64,000 bases of DNA from Arthrobacter_B sp038069765 (lineage in GTDB: Bacteria; Actinomycetota; Actinomycetes; Actinomycetales; Micrococcaceae). The notes beneath the pieces were generated by a model. That model was not told the origin of the DNA, made no database searches, and saw nothing but the letters and a program-made list of their open reading frames with translations. Both the position numbers and the translations under genes were made by a program. The stretch covers positions 434,001 to 498,000 of the forward strand of contig NZ_JBBPFS010000003.1 of NCBI RefSeq assembly GCF_038069765.1, given 5' to 3'. This document shows, piece by piece, positions 1-8,572 of this stretch (its first letter is position 1; every line of letters starts with the position of its first letter).

Positions 1-1119
1 GAGGTGAAGACGGAGATTCTGATGGTCGGGATCCTGCCGACCCTCCAGCCTGCGGTGCTCGAGGACAAGGAATGGCTGAGCGCGGGCAAGCGCTATGCGG
101 CCTTGAACACGTCGGTTCTCCAGGCCCGCGGTGAAGATGTGCACGTGGACCTGCGGGGTACGGAGCCGTTGTCCTTTTACGCAAAGAACATTGCCCCTGA
201 GGCTGCCTGCACCTCCGTGCAGCTTCATTTGGAGGTCAGCCCGGAAGATTTCGCCCCGGCCTGGAACGCCGCCCAGATCATTGCCGCTCCCCAGGTGGCC
301 CTTGCCGCTAACTCCCCCGTCTTCCTGGAACATATTCTGTGGCACGAAACCCGCATCGAGCTTTTTAAGCAGGCCATCGATACCCGCCCTCCCGAGATGA
401 GGAACCAGGGGGTGCGGCCCCGCGTGTGGTTTGGCGAACGGTGGATCACCTCGATTTTTGACCTGTTTGAGGAAAACGTCCGCTACTTCCCGGCGCTCCT
501 GCCGGAACTGTCACGCAGCAGCGGAGGCTCAACGGCCGCCGGGGCCCCCCTGCTCCCGGAACTGAGGCTGCACAACGGAACGGTCTACCGGTGGAACCGC
601 CCCATATATGACCCCGGCGAGCACACCCCCAATCTGCGCCTGGAAAACCGGATCCTTCCGGCCGGCCCCACCGTTCTTGATGTCGTTTCCAATGCCGCCT
701 TCTTTTACGGCCTGGTCCAGCACCTCCGCACCGCGGACCGGCCGCTGTGGAGCCGGCTGGCCTTCAAGAGTGCGGCTGACAACTTCCTGGCCTGCGCACG
801 GTCGGGGCTGGAGGCAACCGTCTATTGGCCGGGCATTGGCGAAACCCCTGTCGCCGAACTGATCATCCGGCACCTGATTCCGAAGGCGGCTTCCGGGCTC
901 CGGGAGCTGGGCGTCGACGACAACCTGATCGGCCGGTATCTCGATGTCATCAGGGAACGGGCACGCACCGAACAAAACGGAGCATCCTGGCAAATTGCCT
1001 ACCTGCGCAGGCTTGAGCGCCAAGGCCTGGACCGCAGGCCCGCACTGGCGGAAATGACCCGCCGGTACTGGGAAAACATGCACACCAACGCCCCCGTCCA
1101 TGAGTGGCCGGTGGACTGA
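1..1119 (+). CDS. Glutamate-cysteine ligase family 2 protein, N-terminus cut by window edge
   Basis: The frame is open from base 1, so the first visible GTG at base 4 is probably internal. About 370 residues are visible and roughly 120-130 N-terminal residues should lie upstream, by comparison with the usual actinobacterial length near 490. The stretch GVRPRVWFGERW followed by SIFDLFEENVRYFPALLPE, then LHNGTVYRWNRP and ENRILPAGPT, is typical of the GCS2 family, which joins glutamate to cysteine with ATP in low-molecular-weight thiol synthesis. Actinobacteria mostly use mycothiol, so the true substrate may differ. It ends 54 bases before the CIRCE element of the next gene. Confidence 0.8.
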   Translation, partial: EVKTEILMVGILPTLQPAVLEDKEWLSAGKRYAALNTSVLQARGEDVHVDLRGTEPLSFYAKNIAPEAACTSVQLHLEVSPEDFAPAWNAAQIIAAPQVALAANSPVFLEHILWHETRIELFKQAIDTRPPEMRNQGVRPRVWFGERWITSIFDLFEENVRYFPALLPELSRSSGGSTAAGAPLLPELRLHNGTVYRWNRPIYDPGEHTPNLRLENRILPAGPTVLDVVSNAAFFYGLVQHLRTADRPLWSRLAFKSAADNFLACARSGLEATVYWPGIGETPVAELIIRHLIPKAASGLRELGVDDNLIGRYLDVIRERARTEQNGASWQIAYLRRLERQGLDRRPALAEMTRRYWENMHTNAPVHEWPVD

Positions 1120-1172
1120 GCCGGACCTGCCGGGAAAGTTTTGCTGCCCGCGGCACGAAAACCGTTCCGGTT

Positions 1173-1199
1173 CTGGCACTCCCCCATGGAGAGTGCTAA
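1173..1199 (+). promoter_or_regulatory. CIRCE element (HrcA operator)
   Basis: Inverted repeat CTGGCACTC, 9-base spacer, GAGTGCTAA. The right arm matches the CIRCE consensus (TTAGCACTC-N9-GAGTGCTAA) at 9 of 9 positions and the left arm at 7 of 9. CIRCE is bound by the heat-shock repressor HrcA. It lies 105 bases upstream of the Hsp20 start. Confidence 0.85.
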
Positions 1200-1211
1200 T
1201 CTAATTTCATT

Positions 1212-1232
1212 CTTGAGCCGATGAGACTCAAG
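1212..1232 (+). promoter_or_regulatory. HAIR element (HspR operator)
   Basis: CTTGAGC, seven bases, ACTCAAG. This differs from the HspR-associated inverted repeat CTTGAGT-N7-ACTCAAG by one base. It sits 12 bases downstream of the CIRCE element. TTGAGC within it and TTATCG just after it could be the promoter hexamers, which would place HspR on the promoter. Confidence 0.8.
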
Positions 1233-1303
1233 TTATCGACCCTTCTGAAGTTCCGAATATCGATTCGCCTGCCGTGCAGGTGGGCGTAAGGAGTTGATGA
1301 CAG

Positions 1304-1867
1304 ATGGCCATGAAGTTTGATCCATTCCGCGAACTCGACCGTATGGCAGGAGCCCTGCTGGATCCGCGGCAGCGGCTGCGGTTGATGCCCATTGACCTCT
1401 ACCGAGAGGGCGACCACTACATCCTGAATGCCGATCTGCCCGGCATTGACCCGGGTTCCGTCGATGTGGATGTGGACGGCCAGCTGCTGACCATCCGGGC
1501 AGAACGCACCATCCAGGCCTCCGACGGCGTTACCTGGCTAACCCGGGAACGCGAATCCGGTTCGTTCCTGCGCCAGCTGAACCTCGGCCAGGGGATTGAT
1601 ATTGAGGGTATTTCCGCCAAGTACGAGAACGGCGTCCTCAGCGTTCTGATTCCGGTCAGCGAAAGGGCGAAGCCCCGCAAGATCGAGGTGTCTTCCTCCT
1701 ACAAGGATTCGAACACCATCAGCGGCCAGTCCAGCTCGGAATCGGTAAGCTCGTCGGCTTCGAGCAGCTCCGGCTCCATGGAGTCCGGTTCCGGTTCCGG
1801 TTCTTCAGGGTCGGGCTCCGGCTCTTCCGGCTCGGGCTCTTCGGGCGACCAGGGCTCCGGCATCTAG
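1304..1867 (+). CDS. Hsp20/alpha-crystallin small heat-shock protein with Ser/Gly-rich tail
   Basis: ATP-independent holdase chaperone of 187 residues. The alpha-crystallin domain spans about residues 30-128, with the conserved A-x-x-x-NGVL signature at 105-112 and an IEV motif (the I-x-I/V oligomer contact) at 127-129. Residues 130-187 form a low-complexity tail of Ser and Gly rich in SGSGS blocks, unusual for the family, which normally ends soon after the I-x-I motif. The ATG is chosen because AAGGAG lies 10 bases upstream; a second ATG two codons later is possible. CIRCE and HAIR operators upstream point to double heat-shock control by HrcA and HspR. Confidence 0.92.
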   Translation: MAMKFDPFRELDRMAGALLDPRQRLRLMPIDLYREGDHYILNADLPGIDPGSVDVDVDGQLLTIRAERTIQASDGVTWLTRERESGSFLRQLNLGQGIDIEGISAKYENGVLSVLIPVSERAKPRKIEVSSSYKDSNTISGQSSSESVSSSASSSSGSMESGSGSGSSGSGSGSSGSGSSGDQGSGI

Positions 1868-1920
1868 GGACCCCGGCGACTCCCGGAGCTAGCGAACGGA
1901 GCTAGCGACCGCCGGCACCA

Positions 1921-1970
1921 ACGACGACGGCGGCGCCCCACCCGTGAAGGTGAGGCGCCGCCGTCGTCGT
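1921..1970. terminator. Shared hairpin between convergent hsp20 and icd
   Basis: Perfect 17-base inverted repeat, arms 1921-1937 and 1954-1970, 16-base loop, arms built on ACGACGACGGCGG. There is no U tract. It lies between the two convergent stop codons, so it probably terminates both transcripts. A near-copy of the stem lies at 18106-18149. Confidence 0.75.
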
Positions 1971-1988
1971 GCGTTGAAGCGTCCGGAC

Positions 1989-3209
1989 TTAGCCCAGGCG
2001 GGTCTTCAAGTTGGCATCGAGCTCAGCGAGGAATTCCTCGGTGGTCAGGTATGCCTGGTCCGGGCCGACCAGGGCCGCGAGGTCCTTGGTCATCTTGCCG
2101 GACTCGACCGTCTTGATGACAACATCTTCGAGGGTCTCCGCGAAGTTGATGACCTCGGGGGTGTTGTCCAGCTTGCCGCGGTGCATCAGGCCACGGGTCC
2201 ACGCGAAGATCGAGGCGATCGGGTTCGTGGAGGTGGGCTTGCCCTGCTGGTGCTGGCGGTAGTGGCGCGTGACCGTACCGTGCGCTGCTTCGGCCTCAAC
2301 GGTCTTGCCGTCGGGGGTCATCAGCACGGAGGTCATCAGGCCCAGCGAGCCGAAGCCCTGTGCCACGGTGTCGGACTGGACGTCGCCGTCGTAGTTCTTG
2401 CAGGCCCAGACGTAGCCGCCTTCCCACTTCATCGCGGAGGCAACCATGTCATCAATCAGGCGGTGCTCGTAGGTGAGGCCGGCTGCTTCGAACTGGTCCT
2501 TGAACTCGGCGTCGAAGACTTCCTGGAACAGGTCCTTGAACTGGCCGTCATAGGCCTTCAGGATCGTGTTCTTGGTGGAGAGGTACACCGGGTAGTTCCG
2601 CTGCAGGCCGTAGGCGAAGGACGCCCGGGCGAAGTCGCGGATGGAGTCGTTGAAGTTGTACATACCCATGGCCACGCCGCCGTCGTCACCGTACGTGACA
2701 ACCTGGGTCTTGATTTCTTCCCCGCCGTCCTTGGGGGTGTAGGTCAGCGTCAGGGTGCCCGCACCGGGGACCTTGAAGTTGGTGGCCTTGTACTGGTCGC
2801 CGTGTGCGTGGCGGCCGATGATGATCGGCTTGTTCCAGCCCGGGACCAGGCGCGGGATGTTGGAAATGATGATCGGTTCGCGGAAGACGACGCCGCCGAG
2901 GATGTTGCGGATGGTCCCGTTCGGGGAAACCCACATCTTCTTCAGGCCGAATTCTTCAACACGTGCCTCATCCGGAGTGATGGTGGCGCACTTGACGCCC
3001 ACGCCGTGTTCCTTGATGGCGTTGGCAGCGTCGATGGTGACCTGGTCATCAGTGGCATCGCGGTTCTGGATGGAGAGGTCGTAGTACTTCAGGTCTACGT
3101 CCAGGTACGGGTTGATCAGGCGGTCCTTGATGAACTGCCAGATGATGCGGGTCATCTCGTCGCCGTCGAGTTCTACAACAGAACCCACAACCTTGATTTT
3201 GTCAGCCAC
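1989..3209 (-). CDS. icd: NADP-dependent isocitrate dehydrogenase (dimeric, eukaryote-like type)
   Basis: Oxidative decarboxylation of isocitrate to 2-oxoglutarate with NADP in the TCA cycle. The 406-residue length, VELDGDEMTR near the N-terminus, SPNGTIRN near residue 95, and the NYDGDVQSDTVAQGFGSLG and EAAHGTVTRHYR stretches fit the homodimeric class shared with eukaryotic IDH, not the 740-residue monomeric type found in some actinobacteria. The GTG at 3209 is chosen because AAGGAG lies 5 bases upstream and the protein then starts VADKIKV; the longer ATG-initiated frame adds 28 non-conserved residues. Monocistronic. Confidence 0.95.
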   Translation of the reverse strand: MADKIKVVGSVVELDGDEMTRIIWQFIKDRLINPYLDVDLKYYDLSIQNRDATDDQVTIDAANAIKEHGVGVKCATITPDEARVEEFGLKKMWVSPNGTIRNILGGVVFREPIIISNIPRLVPGWNKPIIIGRHAHGDQYKATNFKVPGAGTLTLTYTPKDGGEEIKTQVVTYGDDGGVAMGMYNFNDSIRDFARASFAYGLQRNYPVYLSTKNTILKAYDGQFKDLFQEVFDAEFKDQFEAAGLTYEHRLIDDMVASAMKWEGGYVWACKNYDGDVQSDTVAQGFGSLGLMTSVLMTPDGKTVEAEAAHGTVTRHYRQHQQGKPTSTNPIASIFAWTRGLMHRGKLDNTPEVINFAETLEDVVIKTVESGKMTKDLAALVGPDQAYLTTEEFLAELDANLKTRLG

Positions 3210-3383
3210 ACGATCTCCTTGTGTGTTGGTGGGCACCGGAGCATGACTTGTGGCATGACGGAGCCCGTCTTTTTGGTCTGTATTTGTGTCCAACTATGCC
3301 ACAGCCCACTAGAGGCGCCCTAAACTCCGGGACCGCAGATTACTCCGGCGGTCCCGCAGCCAGGCCGCGGACGGGGCCGTGTT

Positions 3384-4997
3384 CTAGTGGAAGAAGTGCC
3401 GGGCGCCGGTGAAGTACATGGTCACGCCCGCAGCGTTTGCGGCTTCGATAACTTCGTTGTCGCGGATGGATCCGCCGGGCTGGACGACGGCGCGGACTCC
3501 CGCGTCAATCAGGATCTGCAGTCCGTCTGCGAAGGGGAAAAATGCGTCGGAGGCAGCAACGGAACCGCGGGCTCGTTCGTCGTCCGGGCCGCCGAGGGTG
3601 TTGGCCCGTTCTACGGCGAGGCGGCAGGAATCCACCCGGTTGACCTGGCCCATGCCCACTCCCACCGAGGCGCCGTTCTTAGCCAGAAGGATGGCGTTGG
3701 ACTTGGCAGCGCGGACTGCGGTCCAGGCGAAGGCCAGATCGGACAGCGTTGCGTCATCAGCTGCGGGGCCGGACACGAGCGTCCAGTTCTCGGGGCTGTC
3801 TCCCTCTGCCTGCATCTTGTCTGACTTTTGGATCAGCATGCCTCCGGAGACCTGCCGGAACTCGGCTGCATTGCGGCCGTAGCCCTCGGGCAGGGTCAGC
3901 AGGCGGATGTTCTTCTTCGCGGAGAGCATCTCCACAGCTTCAGGATCGAAATCGGGGGCAATGACAACCTCGGTGAAGATGTCCCGGACCGTTGCGGCCA
4001 TTCCGGCGGTGACGGTTCGGTTGGCTGCGATGACGCCGCCGAAAGCGGAGACCGGATCACAGGCGTGGGCTTTCGCATGGGCATCTGCGATGGGGTCGGC
4101 TGCATCCGGGGAAGCGACCGCAACACCGCAGGGATTTGCATGCTTCACGACGGCGACGGCCGGCTCATCGAAGTCGAAGGCGGCGCGCAGCGCGGCGTCC
4201 GCGTCCACGTAGTTGTTGTAGGACATGGCCTTGCCGTGCAGCTGGTCTGCCTGGGCAACTCCGGGCAGGGCGCTCTTGTCCACGTAGAGGGCAGCGTCCT
4301 GGTGCGGGTTTTCGCCGTAGCGCAGGACCTCCGACCGCTCCAGCGCCAGGCCGGTGTAGGCGGGCCAGCTGGTGCCTTCCGCGGTTCCGTCACCGAACTG
4401 CTCCGCGGTCCAGGCAGCTACGGCGTTGTCATAGGCTGCCGTGGAGGCGAACGCTTCAGCGGCCAGGCGGCGTCGCTGGCTGAGGTCAAATCCGCCCTCT
4501 GCCGCTGCCGTCACGACGTCGGAATACTTCTCCGGGTCCACTACGACGGCGACCGAGGGGTGGTTCTTAGCTGCGGCCCGGACCATTGACGGTCCCCCGA
4601 TGTCGATCTGCTCGACAACCTCGTCCTGGCTGGCTCCGGACTTTACCGTCTGCACAAACGGGTAGAGGTTCACGACCACCAGGTCGAAGGGCTCAATTTC
4701 CATCTCTTCCAGCTGCGTCACGTGGTCTTCGCGGCGCCGGTCGGCAAGGATTCCAGCGTGAATGCGGGGGTGCAGCGTCTTGACCCGGCCGTCGAGGCAT
4801 TCCGCGAATCCGGTGACGTCGGCAACCTCGGTGACCTCAACGCCGGCCGCAGCGATCTGCTTGGCGGTGGAGCCGGTGGATACGATGCTCACTCCGGCTG
4901 CGGCCAGGCCCTGCGCAAGTTCCGTCAGTCCCGTCTTGTCGTAGACCGAGATCAGGGCCCGGCGGATAGGAACACGGTTCAGCGGCTGTGAGCTCAC
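3384..4997 (-). CDS. purH: Bifunctional AICAR formyltransferase / IMP cyclohydrolase
   Basis: Last two steps of purine synthesis: AICAR formylation with 10-formyl-THF, then ring closure to IMP. 537 residues. The N-terminal MGS-like cyclohydrolase domain starts at RALISVYDKTG, and the transformylase domain carries the VKHANPCG motif near residue 284 (catalytic Lys-His). The C-terminus ends GVTMYFTGARHFFH as expected. The GTG at 4997 is preferred because GGAG lies 7 bases upstream; the ATG 17 codons earlier precedes unconserved sequence. In related genomes purN usually precedes it directly; here a DUF222 gene and an MFS gene lie between. Confidence 0.95.
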   Translation of the reverse strand: MSSQPLNRVPIRRALISVYDKTGLTELAQGLAAAGVSIVSTGSTAKQIAAAGVEVTEVADVTGFAECLDGRVKTLHPRIHAGILADRRREDHVTQLEEMEIEPFDLVVVNLYPFVQTVKSGASQDEVVEQIDIGGPSMVRAAAKNHPSVAVVVDPEKYSDVVTAAAEGGFDLSQRRRLAAEAFASTAAYDNAVAAWTAEQFGDGTAEGTSWPAYTGLALERSEVLRYGENPHQDAALYVDKSALPGVAQADQLHGKAMSYNNYVDADAALRAAFDFDEPAVAVVKHANPCGVAVASPDAADPIADAHAKAHACDPVSAFGGVIAANRTVTAGMAATVRDIFTEVVIAPDFDPEAVEMLSAKKNIRLLTLPEGYGRNAAEFRQVSGGMLIQKSDKMQAEGDSPENWTLVSGPAADDATLSDLAFAWTAVRAAKSNAILLAKNGASVGVGMGQVNRVDSCRLAVERANTLGGPDDERARGSVAASDAFFPFADGLQILIDAGVRAVVQPGGSIRDNEVIEAANAAGVTMYFTGARHFFH

Positions 4998-5116
4998 GCA
5001 AATCTCCAAAATCAGGGGGTGTCGGTGGCTACAGTTTAGGTCACACACCCGTAGCGGGCAGAGTGTGAAGCGCTGACCGGGACCAGCTGCCGTAATACCG
5101 TTTTCCCGGCTGGAAG

Positions 5117-6808
5117 TTACTGGCTCTGGACCGGCAGCTTCGGTGCAGTGGAGCGGTAGGTGTGTCCGGTGGGTGTCCTGGTGAGAACCGTGTGCCGTTC
5201 CGGCGGCGGTGTCCAGGCAGCGGCAACTTCAACGCGTGCTTCCCAGCCTGGTGCTTCCTTGGCCTGGTTGCAGGCCTGGCACAGGCCCTGGATGTTCTCC
5301 GCGCTGGTGGGCCCGCCTTCGCGGACGGGCTGAACGTGGTCGTAGTGTCGGATGGGTGCTCCGCACCACGGGGTCCGGCAAACCTGGTCCCGTGCGGCGA
5401 TCAGCCGGGCCAGGCCGCGGGGTACCAGCCGGGCCCGGGAATCCATCGCGGTGAGCTGTCCGGTGTCCGGTGTGACGTAGAGGCGGCGGAGCCAGACTTC
5501 GGTGCGCGGATCCGGGCGGGCCGGAGGCATACCCCAACAGGCGCCGGTACTGCCGGTGCTGCCGGTACTGTCAGGTGATCTATCCGGATGATCCGGCTCT
5601 GCTTCCGCTGGGTCGGGTCCGCGGATCAAGTCCCTGGCCCACTGCGCCGGAACGATCCCGTAACCGGCCAGAATCGCCGGCTCCGCCCCGTCCGGAACAA
5701 AGGAGCCTGCGGCTTCCACTGACTCTCGGTCCCGGCGTTGCCCCTGTTCCTGCTCGCGTTCCTGTTCCTGCTCGCGTTCCTGTTGCTGCGCCTTTTCCTG
5801 GTGCCGTTCCTGTTTCCGCTGGGCCTTGTCCTTCTGCGGCAGGATTCCGTCTTCCGGCGGCAGGATTCCGTGCAGCAGAGCCTGATCCGTCATGATCAGC
5901 TGCACTTCAACCCGGACATCCTCCGCCCGAGCCTGCCCGGTGGTGCGTTCCACGAACGTATCGGCCATGATCTGACCCTTCGACCGGGGGTCCCCGGTTG
6001 CGCGGAGCCTGTCCGCTTCCCGCGTCAAAGCCGCATACGCGCCCACTCCCTGGGATACCGGCAGCAGGGCCGTCACCCAGGTCATGGTGTCCGGTGCAGG
6101 CCGGCAGGACACAAACCGCTCCGTCACCGCATGCGCGGCACGTTTCACCACCGCATGCGGATCCAGACCGTAGGACAGGGACTTGATCCTCGCGATCAGC
6201 TGCCGGTCCCCGAGCTGCTCAAACTCACCCGGATCCCCGGCCACCAGCTCATCTACCTTTTGCCGGTCGGCCAGGGACAGGCAGGCGGTTTCCCGGACCA
6301 GGATCGTGGCCCGCCACTCACTGATCACCCCGAGGGTCAGGGCGTGCAGGGTATGGGGCATTTCCGTGGTCAGGATCCGGGCCAGGCCCAGCAGCTTCGC
6401 CCCGTTGTGCGGGGATTCCCTCCGGGCCAGGGCGATCTGCGCGGCAACACCCTTCCCCAGCTGATCAGCCTTCAGCCCGGCAGCGGCCTGGGCGGTGCGG
6501 ATGGAAGCATCAAAGGCAGCCGCGGCACGGGCCTGCGCAGCCGTGATGACATTCTTGAGGTCCTCCAGAGCACGGATCTCATCGATCAGCCGCACCCGCT
6601 CCGCCGCCTCCAGCGCCGCATGGTTCCCTGCCGGGTCTGAAGCTTCCAGCAGCCCGGGCGCTGCCTCCCGGTCCCTGCCCCCATCCAAGGTCCTGCCACT
6701 ATCCTTCGAACCCGATCCGCCCCTACTCTTGGACCCAGGCAGAGACCCGTGCACAGCAGTAGGACGAGGCAGCCTGCTGCCGTCCGCGGAACTTGTCGAG
6801 TAGTACAT
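5117..6808 (-). CDS. DUF222 / HNH endonuclease domain protein (13E12-repeat-like)
   Basis: 563 residues. The N-terminal two thirds match the DUF222 family, which is multicopy in many actinobacteria. The C-terminus holds an HNH nuclease module at about residues 470-515 (CRTPWCGAPIRHYDHVQP, then LCQACNQAKE) with two Cys pairs able to hold zinc and the YDH catalytic core. The biological role is unknown; such genes behave like mobile or repeated elements. A Gln/Glu/Arg-rich stretch near residues 330-355 is encoded by 18-base tandem repeats. The ATG at 6808 has no Shine-Dalgarno but a TAAAAT box 7 bases upstream, so the message may be leaderless. Confidence 0.85.
   Translation of the reverse strand: MYYSTSSADGSRLPRPTAVHGSLPGSKSRGGSGSKDSGRTLDGGRDREAAPGLLEASDPAGNHAALEAAERVRLIDEIRALEDLKNVITAAQARAAAAFDASIRTAQAAAGLKADQLGKGVAAQIALARRESPHNGAKLLGLARILTTEMPHTLHALTLGVISEWRATILVRETACLSLADRQKVDELVAGDPGEFEQLGDRQLIARIKSLSYGLDPHAVVKRAAHAVTERFVSCRPAPDTMTWVTALLPVSQGVGAYAALTREADRLRATGDPRSKGQIMADTFVERTTGQARAEDVRVEVQLIMTDQALLHGILPPEDGILPQKDKAQRKQERHQEKAQQQEREQEQEREQEQGQRRDRESVEAAGSFVPDGAEPAILAGYGIVPAQWARDLIRGPDPAEAEPDHPDRSPDSTGSTGSTGACWGMPPARPDPRTEVWLRRLYVTPDTGQLTAMDSRARLVPRGLARLIAARDQVCRTPWCGAPIRHYDHVQPVREGGPTSAENIQGLCQACNQAKEAPGWEARVEVAAAWTPPPERHTVLTRTPTGHTYRSTAPKLPVQSQ
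5743..5788. repeat. 18-bp tandem repeat inside the DUF222 gene
   Basis: Unit CCTGTTCCTGCTCGCGTT at 5743-5760 and 5761-5778, then a partial third copy. It encodes the EREQEQ repeats of the DUF222 protein. The 18-base period keeps the frame, so copy-number change would only alter linker length. Confidence 0.8.
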
Positions 6809-7218
6809 AGCTTCTATTTTAGTGATTCAGACCACTGTTTTCGGGCAATCGACCTACTGGTCATTTACTCGAAGATCCTGGGCACTGGCCCAGGTACAGA
6901 GCCGCTGACACGAAGAGTCAGGCACAGGATCTCGAAACGTGGACCGCCGGCTTGTGCCTCCCGGATCCGCCGGGACCACCGGCTTGCGCCTCCCTGTCCC
7001 TCATCTGCGCGTGAGGGCCGGCGTCCACCACGGCCGTCGTCCGCCGTCGGGCAACGTCCTCGTCTCTTTGACCGAACGTCAGCTGCTCCACGACACCGAC
7101 AGTTGCCGGCACAACGCCGTGCTTTCCCGGATCGTCCGTTCGCCGTTATACAGTTTCCTCGGACCGGCCGCCGAGGGCCGTACCCGCATCCACCACCCCG
7201 CGGAAGGCCACTCTCCCG
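6809..7218. other. Gene-free divergent promoter region between DUF222 and MFS genes
   Basis: 410 bases with no convincing gene. It contains a TAAAAT box at 6816-6821 facing the DUF222 gene and an imperfect 21-base direct repeat (6942-6962 and 6974-6994, 19 of 21 identical, 32-base period, core CCGGCTTGYGCCTCCC) that might bind a regulator of the MFS gene. Short overlapping reading frames here are Arg-rich and match nothing I recognise. No riboswitch or RNA gene was recognised. Confidence 0.5.
6816..6821 (-). promoter_or_regulatory. -10 box of a probable leaderless promoter for the DUF222 gene
   Basis: TAAAAT on the minus strand followed by 7 bases and the ATG at 6808. No Shine-Dalgarno is present, so transcription may start at or next to the start codon. 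Confidence 0.5.
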
Positions 7219-8571
7219 ATGACAACCACTGACACCCTGCCTACCGGCGACCAGGTGGTCCAGGACCTGCCCTGGAAGTGGAAGGTTCAGGGACGCATCT
7301 TCATCATTGGCGGTCTGGGATTCATGTTCGATGCCTGGGATGTCACCCTGAACGGCGTCCTGATTCCGCTCCTATCCAAGCACTGGGCGCTGGAGCCCGC
7401 ACAGGCCGCATGGATTGGTACAGCAAACCTGCTGGGCATGGCCATTGGAGCGTTCGTCTGGGGCTCGATCGCCGATGCCATCGGCCGCAAAAAGGCCTTC
7501 AGCGCCACACTGCTGATCTTTTCCATTTTTACGGTTCTGGGGGCCTTCTCCCCCGACATCGTCTGGTTCTGCATCTTCCGCTTCATGGCCGGCTTCGGCT
7601 TGGGCGGATGTGTGCCGGTCGACTACGCACTGGTGGGTGAATTCACGCCACGGAAACAGCGGGGCAGGGTACTCACCGCCATGGACGGCTGGTGGCCGGT
7701 CGGCGCTGCGTTGTGCGGAGCGACGTCGGCACTGATCATGGCGACGTTCGCCGACTGGCGGTACACCATGCTGATCATGGTGCTGCCGGCGCTGCTGGTG
7801 TTCTGGGTCCGCCGGTCAGTCCCAGAATCACCGCTGTTCCTGGTCCGCAAGGGACGCACGGCGGAGGCGGAAACAGTCATCAACGACCTGATTAAACGCA
7901 CCGGTTCCGATGTCACCCAGTGGCGGTTACCGGCTCCGGAGGCGGCGGCCAGATTCTCCATGGGAGCCGTCGCTGCCCAGCTGACAGATCTATGGCGGTA
8001 CAGCTGGAAAATCACAGTGGCTGCTTGGTCGCTCTTTTTCACCATCCTGCTGGTCTATTACTTGGCCCTGACCTGGATGCCGAAGATCCTCGTGGACGCA
8101 GGCTTCAAGGAGTACGCGGCCTTCCTGACCACCTCGGGCATGGCCGCCGTCGGGCTACTGGGAGTTGTTGCGGCAGCGCTGCTGGTGGAACGCGTGGGGC
8201 GCAAATGGATTCTGGCGGTGACCGGACCGCTTTCGGCAGTCATACTGATCATCGTCGCCCTGGTCCTTGATGTTCCCGCAGCTGCCACTGCGTGGCTCCT
8301 GGCCTACGGATTTGTGGTGCAGGTAGCCATCCCGGTGCTCTACGCGTACGTGTCCGAGCTGTATCCCACGGAACTTCGCGGCAGCGGATTCGGCTGGGCG
8401 TCGACGGTCTCGCGGGTTGGCGCCGGGCTCGGGCCGCTGATCTTTGTGTCAGTCATGTGGCCCTATTTGGGGTTGCCGCTCTCGTTCGCGCTGGCCGGTG
8501 CCCTGGTGGTCCTGGCCGTGATCTGGATGCTGCGGTTTGCGCCGGAGACAAAGGGCGCGGCGCTGGACTGA
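7219..8571 (+). CDS. MFS transporter (metabolite:H+ symporter type, NiaP/SV2-like)
   Basis: 450 residues, 12 predicted membrane helices in two halves. The loop 2-3 motif reads GSIADAIGRKKAF and the repeat in the second half LLVERVGRKW. GFMFDAWDVTLNGVLIPLL in helix 1 resembles the AEG/SV2/NiaP-like branch of sugar and aromatic-acid or niacin carriers; the substrate cannot be set from sequence. It ends 1 base before the convergent purN stop with no terminator between. It sits inside an otherwise conserved purN-purH neighbourhood, which suggests later insertion. No strong ribosome site precedes the ATG. Confidence 0.85.
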   Translation: MTTTDTLPTGDQVVQDLPWKWKVQGRIFIIGGLGFMFDAWDVTLNGVLIPLLSKHWALEPAQAAWIGTANLLGMAIGAFVWGSIADAIGRKKAFSATLLIFSIFTVLGAFSPDIVWFCIFRFMAGFGLGGCVPVDYALVGEFTPRKQRGRVLTAMDGWWPVGAALCGATSALIMATFADWRYTMLIMVLPALLVFWVRRSVPESPLFLVRKGRTAEAETVINDLIKRTGSDVTQWRLPAPEAAARFSMGAVAAQLTDLWRYSWKITVAAWSLFFTILLVYYLALTWMPKILVDAGFKEYAAFLTTSGMAAVGLLGVVAAALLVERVGRKWILAVTGPLSAVILIIVALVLDVPAAATAWLLAYGFVVQVAIPVLYAYVSELYPTELRGSGFGWASTVSRVGAGLGPLIFVSVMWPYLGLPLSFALAGALVVLAVIWMLRFAPETKGAALD

Positions 8572-8572
8572 G

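Noticed and set aside
1944..3323. 459-codon open frame opposite icd
   Set aside because: Antisense to a highly conserved gene; high-GC codon bias leaves long open antisense frames. Translation has no recognisable domain.
6939..7232. 97-codon frame before the MFS gene
   Set aside because: Arg/Pro-rich, overlaps the MFS start, no ribosome site, and no known family.
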